Below, in pieces: positions 43,851 to 52,238 of a DNA stretch of 64,000 bases. Source of the DNA: Hymenobacter terricola (GTDB lineage Bacteria > Bacteroidota > Bacteroidia > Cytophagales > Hymenobacteraceae); the NCBI RefSeq assembly GCF_017921975.2, contig NZ_JAGEMO020000047.1, forward strand, positions 1 to 64,000. Direction: 5' to 3'. The notes under the pieces were generated by a model. It saw nothing but the letters and a program-made list of their open reading frames with translations. It searched no databases and was not told the DNA's origin. The position numbers and the translations under genes are program-made. How positions within the stretch are numbered: the first letter of the stretch is position 1; each line of letters opens with the position of its first letter.

Positions 43851-44666
43851 ATGGCCTTATCCTCTGATTATCCACGCTTCACGCTCGGCACCACACTTAC
43901 GGCCGAACAACGAGCGTTTTTCTCCAAACACGGCTTTCTTCATTTTCGCCCCTTTGCCTCTCCCGAATACGTTCAGCAAATCCTGAAAGCAACCCAGGAC
44001 GTGCAAGCTAAGTGGCTGGCCGAGGGCGTGGAGAAAGTGAACGGTGTGCCCATCAAGTACGGCCACGACGTGGACGGCTCGCGCATTGTGCAGCGGTTTG
44101 CCTTTGCCTCGCAACACAACCCCGTGCTGCATGAGCTGCTGCAGGACGACCGGTTTAAAGCCCTTTTTCCGCTGCTCGAAGCCGAAGGCGGCCGGGTGGG
44201 CGAAAACGAAAAGGACGGCCTCGTGGTGAACCATTACGTGAACGTAGCCGGCTCCGAATTCTCGCAAATGGGCTGGCATACCGACTCGCTGCGCGACGTG
44301 TTCTACGGCAAGCGCATTGGCCCGATGTTGAACGTGGGCCTGCACCTCGACGGCACCAAGGCCACCAACGGCGGCCTGCGCGTGATTCCCGGCACCCACC
44401 GCCAGGGCCTGCACAAGATGCTGTTTCGCAAGAAATATTACAAGGACGTGTTCTACGACCCCAACGAAATAGCCATCGAAACCGAGCCCGGCGACCTCAC
44501 CGTGCACGACGGCCGCATGTGGCACCGCGTGGCCCAGTCGCCGCTTATTGGCGAAGCCAGCCGCCGCCGCGTGATGTACGTGCCCATTATTTCGGGCAAG
44601 TACCAGCCCAAAAGCGAGGACAGCCCCACGCCATTTTACCTGCGCTTCCTGCACCTGGTAAAGTAG
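43851..44666 (+). CDS. Phytanoyl-CoA dioxygenase family (PhyH) protein
   Basis: The ATG at 43851 (MALSSDYPRFTLGTTLTAEQ) gives 271 residues. The 2-oxoglutarate/Fe(II) fold is visible: HxD motif in GWHTDS (His143, Asp145), distal His in GRMWHRVAQSP (His225) and Arg239 region RRRVMYVP for the 2-oxoglutarate carboxylate. The N-terminal FFSKHGFLHFRPF is typical of PhyH proteins. It would hydroxylate an unidentified small molecule in the cytoplasm. It is followed after 107 bp by an SDR gene on the same strand, and the pair could act in sequence on one substrate (hydroxylation then oxidation), but a large palindrome lies between them. Confidence 0.9.
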   Translation: MALSSDYPRFTLGTTLTAEQRAFFSKHGFLHFRPFASPEYVQQILKATQDVQAKWLAEGVEKVNGVPIKYGHDVDGSRIVQRFAFASQHNPVLHELLQDDRFKALFPLLEAEGGRVGENEKDGLVVNHYVNVAGSEFSQMGWHTDSLRDVFYGKRIGPMLNVGLHLDGTKATNGGLRVIPGTHRQGLHKMLFRKKYYKDVFYDPNEIAIETEPGDLTVHDGRMWHRVAQSPLIGEASRRRVMYVPIISGKYQPKSEDSPTPFYLRFLHLVK

Positions 44667-44670
44667 AAAA

Positions 44671-44767
44671 TTAGTTATCAGTTATCAGTGAGCAGTTAGC
44701 AGCGCCGAATGGCTGCCAGCTAATATCCGCGCATTGCCAACTGCCAACTGCTCACTGATAACTAATA
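44671..44767. repeat. Inverted repeat between PhyH and SDR genes (TTATCAGT type)
   Basis: The left arm 44671-44702 (TTAGTTATCAGTTATCAGTG then AGCAGTTAGCAG) is complementary to the right arm 44729-44767 (CTGCTCACTGATAACTAATAA at its end), with TTATCAG duplicated on the left. The stem is about 25 bp with a 7-nt bulge, closing a roughly 35-nt loop. It begins 4 nt after the PhyH stop and ends 6 nt before the SDR ATG. Confidence 0.8.
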
Positions 44768-44773
44768 ACCGAA

Positions 44774-45556
44774 ATGGCTTACGCCCTCGTTACCGGCGCT
44801 TCGCGCGGCATTGGCCGCGCCATCTCGCTCCTGTTGGCCCAACGCGGCTACGACCTTCTTCTGGTGGCGCGCTCCGAGGCGCAGCTAACCGCGCTGGCCT
44901 TGGAAATAGGGCAGAAGCACCAGCATCAGGCCCGCGTGCTGGCCCTGGATTTGGCTGCGCCCGGTGCGGCCGAAACGGTGGCGGCCTGGGCTGCCGCGCA
45001 AACCGACCAGCTGGCCGTGCTGGTAAACAACGCCGGCTACGGCCTCTGGGGCCGTTTCGAGCAGCTCAGCCTGGCCGAGCAGCAAAACATGTTGCAGCTG
45101 AACATGGCGCTGCCCGTGGCCCTCACCCACGCCCTGCTGCCGGCCCTGCACCAAGCACCCAAAAGCTATATTCTGAACGTATCCAGCACCGCGGCTTACC
45201 AGGCCGTGCCGTCGTTGTCGCTCTACGCGGCCAGCAAGGCCTTTTTGCTGAGCTTCAGCCGGGGCCTGCGCTACGAGCTGAAACCCACCAACGTCTCGGT
45301 TTCCTGCCTGTGCCCCGGCGCCACCACCACCAACTTTGCCGACCGCGCCGGCATGGGCGCCGAGCTGCAAGCCACCGCCAACAAAGTATCGATGACCGCC
45401 GAAGCCGTGGCCGAAGCCGCCGTGCAGGGCCTGCTGGCTGGCGAGGCAGAAATCGTGCCCGGCGTGCTCAACAAGGTGTCGGCGGGCCTCACCAGCTTCG
45501 TGCCCAAGGGCCTCGTGGAGAAAATCGCGGCCGGGATTTACGAGAAGTATTTATAG
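44774..45556 (+). CDS. SDR family NAD(P)-dependent oxidoreductase
   Basis: A 260-residue classical SDR of the DltE/YqjQ-like group. TGASRGIG is at residues 7-14, NNAG at 85-88, catalytic Ser in NVSSTAA (137-138), Tyr151 and Lys155 in YAASK. SCLCPGATTTNF follows the active site, as usual in this group. The C-terminus (PKGLVEKIAAGIYEKYL) suggests weak membrane contact but no span. It probably oxidises or reduces a lipid-like or small carbonyl substrate. Its start is only 6 nt from the palindrome arm, so its translation signals are close to or inside that structure. A clear terminator follows. Confidence 0.9.
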   Translation: MAYALVTGASRGIGRAISLLLAQRGYDLLLVARSEAQLTALALEIGQKHQHQARVLALDLAAPGAAETVAAWAAAQTDQLAVLVNNAGYGLWGRFEQLSLAEQQNMLQLNMALPVALTHALLPALHQAPKSYILNVSSTAAYQAVPSLSLYAASKAFLLSFSRGLRYELKPTNVSVSCLCPGATTTNFADRAGMGAELQATANKVSMTAEAVAEAAVQGLLAGEAEIVPGVLNKVSAGLTSFVPKGLVEKIAAGIYEKYL

Positions 45557-46121
45557 GCTATGGTCAGTTGAATAGTTGCCAAAAAAGGGCTGCTCCGTTG
45601 GGAGCAGCCCTTTTTTGGTTTTACAGCTCCTCGTTTGGTTGTCCGGTCAGTAGATTTTGAGGGCAAAAAAGGCCTGTTGCCACTGGGAAGCAGGATTGTA
45701 ATTATTTAATACAAAATAGTTTCATCTGGTAAATCCAATTTCATAATCGGGTACGTAATAATTATCGACCGGTGCCAGGGCACCTGCAGTAGTTCAATAT
45801 TCTATTTCCTATCCAGCCTGTTGGCCGCAAATTAATTGCTGACCAGGGGCTGATTATGGGCTCAGTGTTGAGCCTGGCGGTGCCGAACGACGAGCCTCTT
45901 AACGCTCGTTGGATTTTGCTGGTCCGCACTATTGGATTCCCGCGCCCAAATGGGCCGTTTGCTATTCTTACTGCTAGTTCGCCTATCGTTCGTCAATCTA
46001 TTCGAATGCTAGTTGCTGGATTCCTATGCAATATTTAAGTCGTTATAAATCAAGATTTTGTTTCCTTTTTAATACTTGTTGTTTGGTCCTTTTTTTTACA
46101 CTTTTTCGTTTGCTGAACCTT
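45557..46121. other. Intergenic region between SDR and DUF4331 genes
   Basis: A 565-bp gap that opens with a strong terminator. The rest is moderately AT-rich, especially 45690-45760 and 46030-46110. A short frame at 45856-46038 has no features and is judged spurious. T-rich sequence just before the DUF4331 start (TTTTTTTTACACTTTTTCG) may hold its promoter, but no clear consensus is present. Confidence 0.5.
45579..45618 (+). terminator. Intrinsic terminator after the SDR gene
   Basis: CCAAAAAAGGGCTGCTCC (45579-45596) is perfectly complementary to 45601-45618 with a GTTG loop. It is A-rich on the left and T-rich on the right, so it could terminate in both directions. Confidence 0.92.
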
Positions 46122-47966
46122 ATGAAAAACCTTTTAAGCAAGCCCCTGCATTGGATGTTTGGGGTCTGTGCCGTCACGGGGCTTTCGGTGTGGAGCACCG
46201 CCCACCACACGCCATTGGAGGCGAGTAGCCACCGTGAAGCACCGATGATTGCCGACGACCCCATGGCCGACAATACCGACGTCTACGCCTTCGTGTCGCC
46301 CAACGACCCTAACCGCGTCGTGCTCATCGCCGACTACATCCCGTTCCAACTGCCCCAGGGCGGGCCGAACTACTACACGTTCGGCGAGAACATTCGCTAC
46401 GAGGTGCACGTGAAAAACAAGAGCACAACGCCCGGTGATGACATCACTTACCGCTTCACGTTCAGCCGCACCAACCAGGACCCGACCACGTTTTTCAACG
46501 TGCGGCTGGGCCAGCAGAACCTGAAAACTACCTACCTCTGCGAGAAAAGCACAGACGGTGGTAACACCTTTACCACCATCGTAACGGGCGGCACGGTGCC
46601 GGTGTACAACATTGGGCCGCGCTCCATCAACGGCGCTGCGGGCCTGAACCAGCCGTCGCCCTACGCCACCCTGCGCCAGAATGCCGTGATGACCGCCACC
46701 GGCGGCGGCGGCGAACAGATATTTTGTGGTCCTTCCGACGACCCGTTTTTCGTGGACCTGGGCGCTACGTTTGACCTCGCCGGTTTCCGCGTGAACCAGG
46801 GAGCCCGCGACGGCCTCGGTAAATACAACGTGCATTCCATCGCGCTGACTATTCCGATTGCCACCCTGCAAAAGACGGGACAGGGCCTGCCCGCACCCGG
46901 CGGCATCCTCGATGCGGATTACGTGATTGGCGTGTGGGCTTCGGCCAGCCGCCCCAGCATCCGCACGCTGAGCGCCACGGGCGGCACTGGTGCTACCACC
47001 GTGAATACCAGCTACGTGCAAGTGTCGCGCCTGGGCATGCCGCTGCTGAATGAAGCCATCAACCCCGTGGGCAGCAAGGACGCCTGGAACCGCACCACGC
47101 CCTACGCCGAAGCCGCCATCACCGACGACTACCTCTCGAACCCCGAGTTGGGCCTCTACATGGCCGATAACACGCCGGTAGCCCCGGCTGCGCCCAAGGC
47201 CAACGGCCAAACCTTCTACGGCGAGGCCGTGCCGGCCCTGAATGCGCTGCGCGTGCAAACCAAGTCCTTGGCTGGCCAGCCCGGTTTACCTGCTGGGGGC
47301 TTCGACTTCCGCAACCAGGCGTCGGGCTTATTTCCGCTCAAAGGCAGCTCGGCCGTGGCCGGTACGGCCCTCGACGACGCCGCGTTTGGCAACTATTTGC
47401 TGGTATCGGGCAAGCCGCGCTCGGTGGATATCAAGCCTATTTTCCACACTGGCGTGCCGAATTTGATTCCCTACCAGCTGGCTACTGGCAAGGCCGGCAA
47501 CCCGCTGGCGGCTGGCAAGCCGTTTGTGAACAACTTCCTGCCCCTGAGCGGCAGCAACCCCGGCGGCGACATGCTGCGCCTGAACATGGCCGTGCCCGCC
47601 ACGCCCCGCAACTCGCCTGATTTCAGCAACGAAGGCCTGTTTGCCGCTGCCGTGCTGGGCCTGACGGATGCGCGCTTCAACGGCAACACCACCGTCCAGA
47701 ACATCCCCAACATGGACGGCTTCCCCAACGGCCGCCGGTTGGAGGACGACGTGGTGAAAATTGAGTTACAAGCGGTGAGCGGCGCGGCGCTGGCCGCCAT
47801 CGGCCTGTGGTACGACGACTACACGACTGCCAGCACTTCGCCGGTGACGCCGCGCCTGAAAGGCGTGCTCAACTTCTCGACCGGGGTGGAGCACAACGAC
47901 TTGCCCTTCAGCGCCACGTTCCCCTACGTGGCCGCTCCCTGGGAAGGCTATGCCGTGAAGCGCTAA
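46122..47966 (+). CDS. DUF4331 domain-containing protein (short copy)
   Basis: The ATG at 46122 (MKNLLSKPLHWMFGVCAVTG) gives an export signal and 614 residues; the open frame before it reads like leader DNA. The DUF4331 hallmark SSHREAPMIADDPMADNTD opens the mature protein, followed by VYAFVSPNDPNRVVLIADYI and LPQGGPNYYTFGENIRYEVHV. It ends soon after the domain (PYVAAPWEGYAVKR) without a T9SS sorting domain, so it is probably periplasmic or released. The next gene, 33 bp on, repeats this protein almost throughout and adds a long C-terminal extension. Function of DUF4331 is unknown; a cell-surface or periplasmic binding role is possible. Confidence 0.9.
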   Translation: MKNLLSKPLHWMFGVCAVTGLSVWSTAHHTPLEASSHREAPMIADDPMADNTDVYAFVSPNDPNRVVLIADYIPFQLPQGGPNYYTFGENIRYEVHVKNKSTTPGDDITYRFTFSRTNQDPTTFFNVRLGQQNLKTTYLCEKSTDGGNTFTTIVTGGTVPVYNIGPRSINGAAGLNQPSPYATLRQNAVMTATGGGGEQIFCGPSDDPFFVDLGATFDLAGFRVNQGARDGLGKYNVHSIALTIPIATLQKTGQGLPAPGGILDADYVIGVWASASRPSIRTLSATGGTGATTVNTSYVQVSRLGMPLLNEAINPVGSKDAWNRTTPYAEAAITDDYLSNPELGLYMADNTPVAPAAPKANGQTFYGEAVPALNALRVQTKSLAGQPGLPAGGFDFRNQASGLFPLKGSSAVAGTALDDAAFGNYLLVSGKPRSVDIKPIFHTGVPNLIPYQLATGKAGNPLAAGKPFVNNFLPLSGSNPGGDMLRLNMAVPATPRNSPDFSNEGLFAAAVLGLTDARFNGNTTVQNIPNMDGFPNGRRLEDDVVKIELQAVSGAALAAIGLWYDDYTTASTSPVTPRLKGVLNFSTGVEHNDLPFSATFPYVAAPWEGYAVKR

Positions 47967-47999
47967 CTCAATTTCTCAACCTAGAATCGTCCGAAGCAA

Positions 48000-50900
48000 A
48001 TGACTTTTAAACGTTTACGTAAATTCGTGATGCTGCCCGCCGTGGCGGCCACGGCGGCCGTTGGCCTCGCCCTGTGGGGCCAGGTGCGGCACACTCCCCT
48101 GGAGGCTTCCTCGCACCGCGAGGCCCCGCTGATTTCCGAAGACCCGCTGGCCGACAACACCGACCTGTACGCCTTCCGCGACCCCAACGACAGCACCCGG
48201 ATTAACATCATCGCCAACTATATTCCCTTCGAGCTGCCCCAGGGCGGGCCGAACTATTCGACGTTCGGTGAGAATATTCGCTACGAAGTGCACGTGAAGA
48301 ACAAGAGCACGACGGCCGGCGACGACATCACCTACCGGTTCACCTTCACGCGCACCAACCAGGACCCGAGCACGTTCTTCAACATCCGGCTGGGCCAGCA
48401 AAACCTGAAAACCACCTACCTCTGCGAGAAAAGCACGGACGGTGGCGCCACGTTTTCCACCATCGTGGCCAGCGGCGTTGTGCCGCCCAACAACATCGGA
48501 CCGCGCTCCATCAACGGTGCTGCCGGCTTGAACCAAGCCGCGCCGTATGAATCGCTGCGGACGGCGGCCATTACGCCGGCCACGGGCGGCGGCGGCGAAC
48601 AGATATACTGCGGCCCGGCCGATGACCCGTTCTTCGCCGACCTGGGCGCTATTTTCGACCTGGCCGGCCTGCGGCCCGGCTCGGCCACCGATGGCCTCTC
48701 GCGCAAGAACTGCCACACCATCGCGCTGAATATTCCGATTGCGACGCTGCAAAAAACTGGTCAGCCAGTGACGGCAGCCACCAACATTCTTGACCCCAAC
48801 TACGTGATTGGCGTGTGGGCCTCGGCCAGCCGGCCGCAGATGCGCACCTTCAGCACCGGTACGGGCGAGGGCGCCAGCGGTGGCTACGTGCAGGTATCGC
48901 GCCTGGGCATGCCGCTCACCAACGAGGTGATTAACCCCATCGGGGGCAAAGATGCCTGGAACGCGACCACGCCCTACGCCGAAGCCGCCGTGACCGACGA
49001 CTACCTCTCGAACCCTGAAGTGGACCTGTACATGGCCGACAACACGCCCGTGGCTCCGGCCGCACCCAAGGCCAACGGCCAAACCTTCTACGGTGAGGCC
49101 GTGCCGGCCCTGAATGCGCTGCGCATCCAGACCAAATCGCTGGCCGGGCAGCCGGCCCTGGGCGGCAATGCCTTCACGGGTTTCGACTTCCGCAACCAGG
49201 CTTCGGGCCTTTCCGGCCTGGCCGGCAGCCCCAACGTGGCTGGCACGGCGCTGGCCCCCATTGCGCAGGGCGGCTTTGGCGAATACCTGCTGGTGGCTGG
49301 CAAGCCCCGCTCGGTGGACGTGAAGCCCATCTTCCACACCGGCGTGCCGAACCTGATTCCTTACCAGCTGGCCACGGGCAAAACGCCCGGCAACCCGCTC
49401 ACGGCCGGCAAGCCGTTCATCAACAACTTCCTGCCGTTGCAGGCTGGGGGCCGTGCCAACCCCGGTGGCGACATGCTGCGCCTGAACATGGCCGTGCCCG
49501 CCACCCCGCGCAACTCGGCTGATTTCAGCAACCAGGGCTTGTTGAAAGCCGCCGTGCTGGGCCTCACCGACCCGCGCTTCACCGCCCGGCCTACCTTGCT
49601 GCAGCGCATCCCCAACATGGACGGCTTCCCCAACGGCCGCCGCCTGGAGGATGCCGTGGACCAGATTGAGCTAAAAGCTGCCGGTGGCCTCGTGCTGGCT
49701 GCTATTGGCTTGTGGTTTGATGACTACACGCCCACCAGCCCCTCGCCGGTAACGCCCGCCTTGCTCGGGCAAGTGACTTTCACCAGCGGCGTAGAAGCCA
49801 ATGACACAACTTTCCGCGCCGCCTTCCCTTACGTGCAAACGCCCTGGAACGGCACCGGTTCGGCCAGCGGCCCGACCAACACCATTACCTACCCTGACCT
49901 GACGGTGAGCACCGCTACGGGTGTTGATGCCGGCACGTACAACAACGTGACCATCACGAGCACCGGCGTAGCTTCCTTCAATGGCCCCGTACAGGTAAAT
50001 GGCGTTCTGACCGTGCAAACGGGTGGCACGCTGAGCACCCAGGGCGTGCTGGCCACCAGCTGCCTGCCCATCACCGGCCCCGGCAGCTTTGTGCTGCAAG
50101 CCGGCGCCACGCTACGCGTATGCAACCCCGATGGCCTCACTGCCACGGGTGCTACCGGCGCTGTTCAGCTCACCGGCTCGCGCAGCTACTCTACCGATGC
50201 CAGCTATGTGTACAACGGCAGCGAAGCCCAGACCACCGGCGCGGGCCTGCCTGCTCAGGTACGCAGCCTGACCGTGAACAACGCCACCGGCCTCACCGTG
50301 AACAACGGCGGCGTGCGCGTGGCCCAGACCCTGGCCCTCACCAATGGCAACCTGAATACGGCCAATGGCCAGATGCTGACCCTGCTCTCGACGCCGACCG
50401 CTGGCACTGCCTTGGTAGTGAATACCAACGGCTCCGTGGTTGGGCCGGCCACCATGCAGCGCGCCATCGACCCGAGCTTGAACGCCGGCGCGGGCTACCG
50501 CCACTACAGCTCGCCGCTGACCAACGGGACGCTGGCCGACCTGACCACTGGCACCGCTGGCTTCAGCCCGATATTCAACACCACCTACAACACGGCCCCG
50601 ATACCGGCCAACGTAACGCCGTTCCCGAACGTGTTTGGCTACGACCAGAGCCGCGTGACCCTGGCCGCCAACTCGGTAGCCGCGTTCGACCAGGGCTTCT
50701 TCGTGCCCCTGGCCAGCGACCCCATGGGCTTGCTGACCGGCTACACCGTGAACATCGGGGCCAGCTCGGTGGTGGACCTGACCGGCACGCTGAACACGGG
50801 CGTGGTGACGCGCGGCAGTCTTACTCGCGGGGCACTGGCCCAGAGCGGCTGGCAGCTGCTTGGCAACCCGTACCCGTCGCCCGTCGACTTCAGCCAGACG

Positions 50901-51839
50901 GCCGGCGTGACGCGCACCAACGTGGACGACGCCATCTACGTGTACCAGAGCACCGGCCAGTACGTAGGCCAGTACCGCAGCTACGTCAACGGCGTGGGTA
51001 CGCCGCAGGTGGCGGCCATGCAGGGATTCTTCACCCGCGTGACGACGGCCGGCACCCCCGGCAGCTTTGCGCTGAATAACGCGGCCCGCGTCACCACTTT
51101 CGGCGCTACTCCGAGTTTTAACAAAACCACCGAAACCCGCCCCATGGTGAAGCTGCGCCTGCAAAGCAGCAGCCCGCTCATCGACGAAACGACGGTATAC
51201 TTTGAGCAAGGCGCCACGGCGGCCTTCGACCCGCGCTTCGATGCCTACAAGATTCCCAACTCCACGGGCCTGAACCTGAGCAGCATCATTGCCGGCGACG
51301 AGCTGTCGATTAATGGCCTGATGCCCCTCGCCACGGCGCCCGTCACGGTACCCCTGAACGTGGGCCTGCCCGTGGCCGGCACCTACACCCTGAACGCGGT
51401 GGACCTGCTGAACTTCGGCGGCACCAACCAGGTGTTCCTGCTCGATACCCAGACCGGGGCGCGCATCAACCTGGCCCAGCAGCCTACTTACACGTTCACC
51501 ACGCAGGTAACGTCGCTGGCTGGTCGGTTCAGCCTGTACTTCGGCCCGGCCCTGAGCCCCACGGCCACCACGGCCGCCGCCCTGGCCGACATGGTGCAGC
51601 TTTACCCCAACCCGGCCCATGCCAGCTTCACGCTGATGCTGCCCGCCGAAATGGGCCGCGCCGCCGTATCGGCCAAGCTCTACAACCAGCTCGGCCAGCT
51701 CGTATCCACGCGCACCCTGACGGTGACGGCTGCTGGTGCCTCGTCGCAATTCGATGTGTCGGGCCTCACTCCCGGCGTGTACTCACTGCGCCTGACCGGT
51801 GGCCCGGCCCAGGTAGTGAAGCGCGTGGTGGTAGAGTAG
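48000..51839 (+). CDS. DUF4331 protein with long C-terminal extension and T9SS sorting domain
   Basis: A 1279-residue secreted protein starting MTFKRLRKFVMLPAVAATAA (signal peptide). Residues 30-620 repeat the preceding gene with very high similarity (SSHREAPLISEDPLADNTD; shared GGPNYSTFGENIRYEVHVKN). Then follow a beta-solenoid-like stretch (TYNNVTITSTGVASFNG; LTVQTGGTLSTQG, about 635-830), a region common in T9SS substrates (YRHYSSPLTNGTLADL... WQLLGNPYPSPVDFSQ), and a C-terminal sorting domain (MVQLYPNPAHASFTLML to VVKRVVVE, about 1197-1279). The sorting domain predicts export by T9SS and surface attachment. It is likely co-transcribed with the short copy. The two-gene arrangement gives one short form and one surface-targeted form of the same domain. 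Confidence 0.93.
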   Translation: MTFKRLRKFVMLPAVAATAAVGLALWGQVRHTPLEASSHREAPLISEDPLADNTDLYAFRDPNDSTRINIIANYIPFELPQGGPNYSTFGENIRYEVHVKNKSTTAGDDITYRFTFTRTNQDPSTFFNIRLGQQNLKTTYLCEKSTDGGATFSTIVASGVVPPNNIGPRSINGAAGLNQAAPYESLRTAAITPATGGGGEQIYCGPADDPFFADLGAIFDLAGLRPGSATDGLSRKNCHTIALNIPIATLQKTGQPVTAATNILDPNYVIGVWASASRPQMRTFSTGTGEGASGGYVQVSRLGMPLTNEVINPIGGKDAWNATTPYAEAAVTDDYLSNPEVDLYMADNTPVAPAAPKANGQTFYGEAVPALNALRIQTKSLAGQPALGGNAFTGFDFRNQASGLSGLAGSPNVAGTALAPIAQGGFGEYLLVAGKPRSVDVKPIFHTGVPNLIPYQLATGKTPGNPLTAGKPFINNFLPLQAGGRANPGGDMLRLNMAVPATPRNSADFSNQGLLKAAVLGLTDPRFTARPTLLQRIPNMDGFPNGRRLEDAVDQIELKAAGGLVLAAIGLWFDDYTPTSPSPVTPALLGQVTFTSGVEANDTTFRAAFPYVQTPWNGTGSASGPTNTITYPDLTVSTATGVDAGTYNNVTITSTGVASFNGPVQVNGVLTVQTGGTLSTQGVLATSCLPITGPGSFVLQAGATLRVCNPDGLTATGATGAVQLTGSRSYSTDASYVYNGSEAQTTGAGLPAQVRSLTVNNATGLTVNNGGVRVAQTLALTNGNLNTANGQMLTLLSTPTAGTALVVNTNGSVVGPATMQRAIDPSLNAGAGYRHYSSPLTNGTLADLTTGTAGFSPIFNTTYNTAPIPANVTPFPNVFGYDQSRVTLAANSVAAFDQGFFVPLASDPMGLLTGYTVNIGASSVVDLTGTLNTGVVTRGSLTRGALAQSGWQLLGNPYPSPVDFSQTAGVTRTNVDDAIYVYQSTGQYVGQYRSYVNGVGTPQVAAMQGFFTRVTTAGTPGSFALNNAARVTTFGATPSFNKTTETRPMVKLRLQSSSPLIDETTVYFEQGATAAFDPRFDAYKIPNSTGLNLSSIIAGDELSINGLMPLATAPVTVPLNVGLPVAGTYTLNAVDLLNFGGTNQVFLLDTQTGARINLAQQPTYTFTTQVTSLAGRFSLYFGPALSPTATTAAALADMVQLYPNPAHASFTLMLPAEMGRAAVSAKLYNQLGQLVSTRTLTVTAAGASSQFDVSGLTPGVYSLRLTGGPAQVVKRVVVE

Positions 51840-51930
51840 CAAATGGTCGGTAACACAACCCAGGCCGGCTTTTCCGGTCTGGGTTGATGCCGAAGTTTTC
51901 TTATTCAGTTTTCCTCAAATAGCCTTTCTG

Positions 51931-52143
51931 ATGAAAAAAACCTTTCTCTTACGCGCCATCTACGCCACGGTCGGATGCGTGCTGTTCACGGCTGCCGCTG
52001 CGGTGGCCCAGCCCGGCTCGGGTGGCCCCACGCCCGGCACTACTCCCACCGATACTCCCATTGATGGCGGCGTTTCGCTGCTGCTGGCCGCCGGTGGGGC
52101 GTATGGCCTGAAACGTCTGCGGGCCAGCCGAGCCAAAAAATAG
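51931..52143 (+). CDS. Small PID-CTERM-type sorted protein
   Basis: A 70-residue precursor. A signal peptide (MKKTFLLRAIYATVGCVLFT...AAVAQ, residues 1-27) is followed by a Gly/Pro/Thr spacer, then PIDGGVSLLLAAGGAYGLKR and a basic tail (RASRAKK). The PIDGG motif before a hydrophobic helix and basic end is the PID-CTERM sorting signal of Bacteroidota, similar in layout to PEP-CTERM and LPXTG tails. After processing, the mature peptide would be only about 15-20 residues. The processing enzyme is not in this window. It lies 91 bp after the DUF4331 gene on the same strand and has its own terminator. Confidence 0.85.
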   Translation: MKKTFLLRAIYATVGCVLFTAAAAVAQPGSGGPTPGTTPTDTPIDGGVSLLLAAGGAYGLKRLRASRAKK

Positions 52144-52162
52144 CCGGCTGAATATTGGCCCC

Positions 52163-52201
52163 AAACAAAAAGCCCTGCCGGTCCGGCAGGGCTTTTTGTT
52201 T
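52163..52201. terminator. Strong bidirectional terminator between PID-CTERM and PAP2 genes
   Basis: AAACAAAAAGCCCTGCCGG (52163-52181) is exactly complementary to 52183-52201, 19 bp around a single T, so a few inner pairs must open. A-rich and T-rich ends serve the convergent genes on both sides. Confidence 0.9.
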
Positions 52202-52238
52202 GTTCGGTAAATGACGAGTTGGTCGAATTAGCCTGGCA

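Noticed and set aside
45856..46038. 60-codon rightward frame before the DUF4331 gene
   Set aside because: Short, featureless, and its end runs into the leader of the real gene.
49862..51596. A separate gene for the C-terminal half of the long DUF4331 protein
   Set aside because: The reading frame is continuous through the DUF4331 domain into the T9SS domain with no stop or new start context, so it is one protein.
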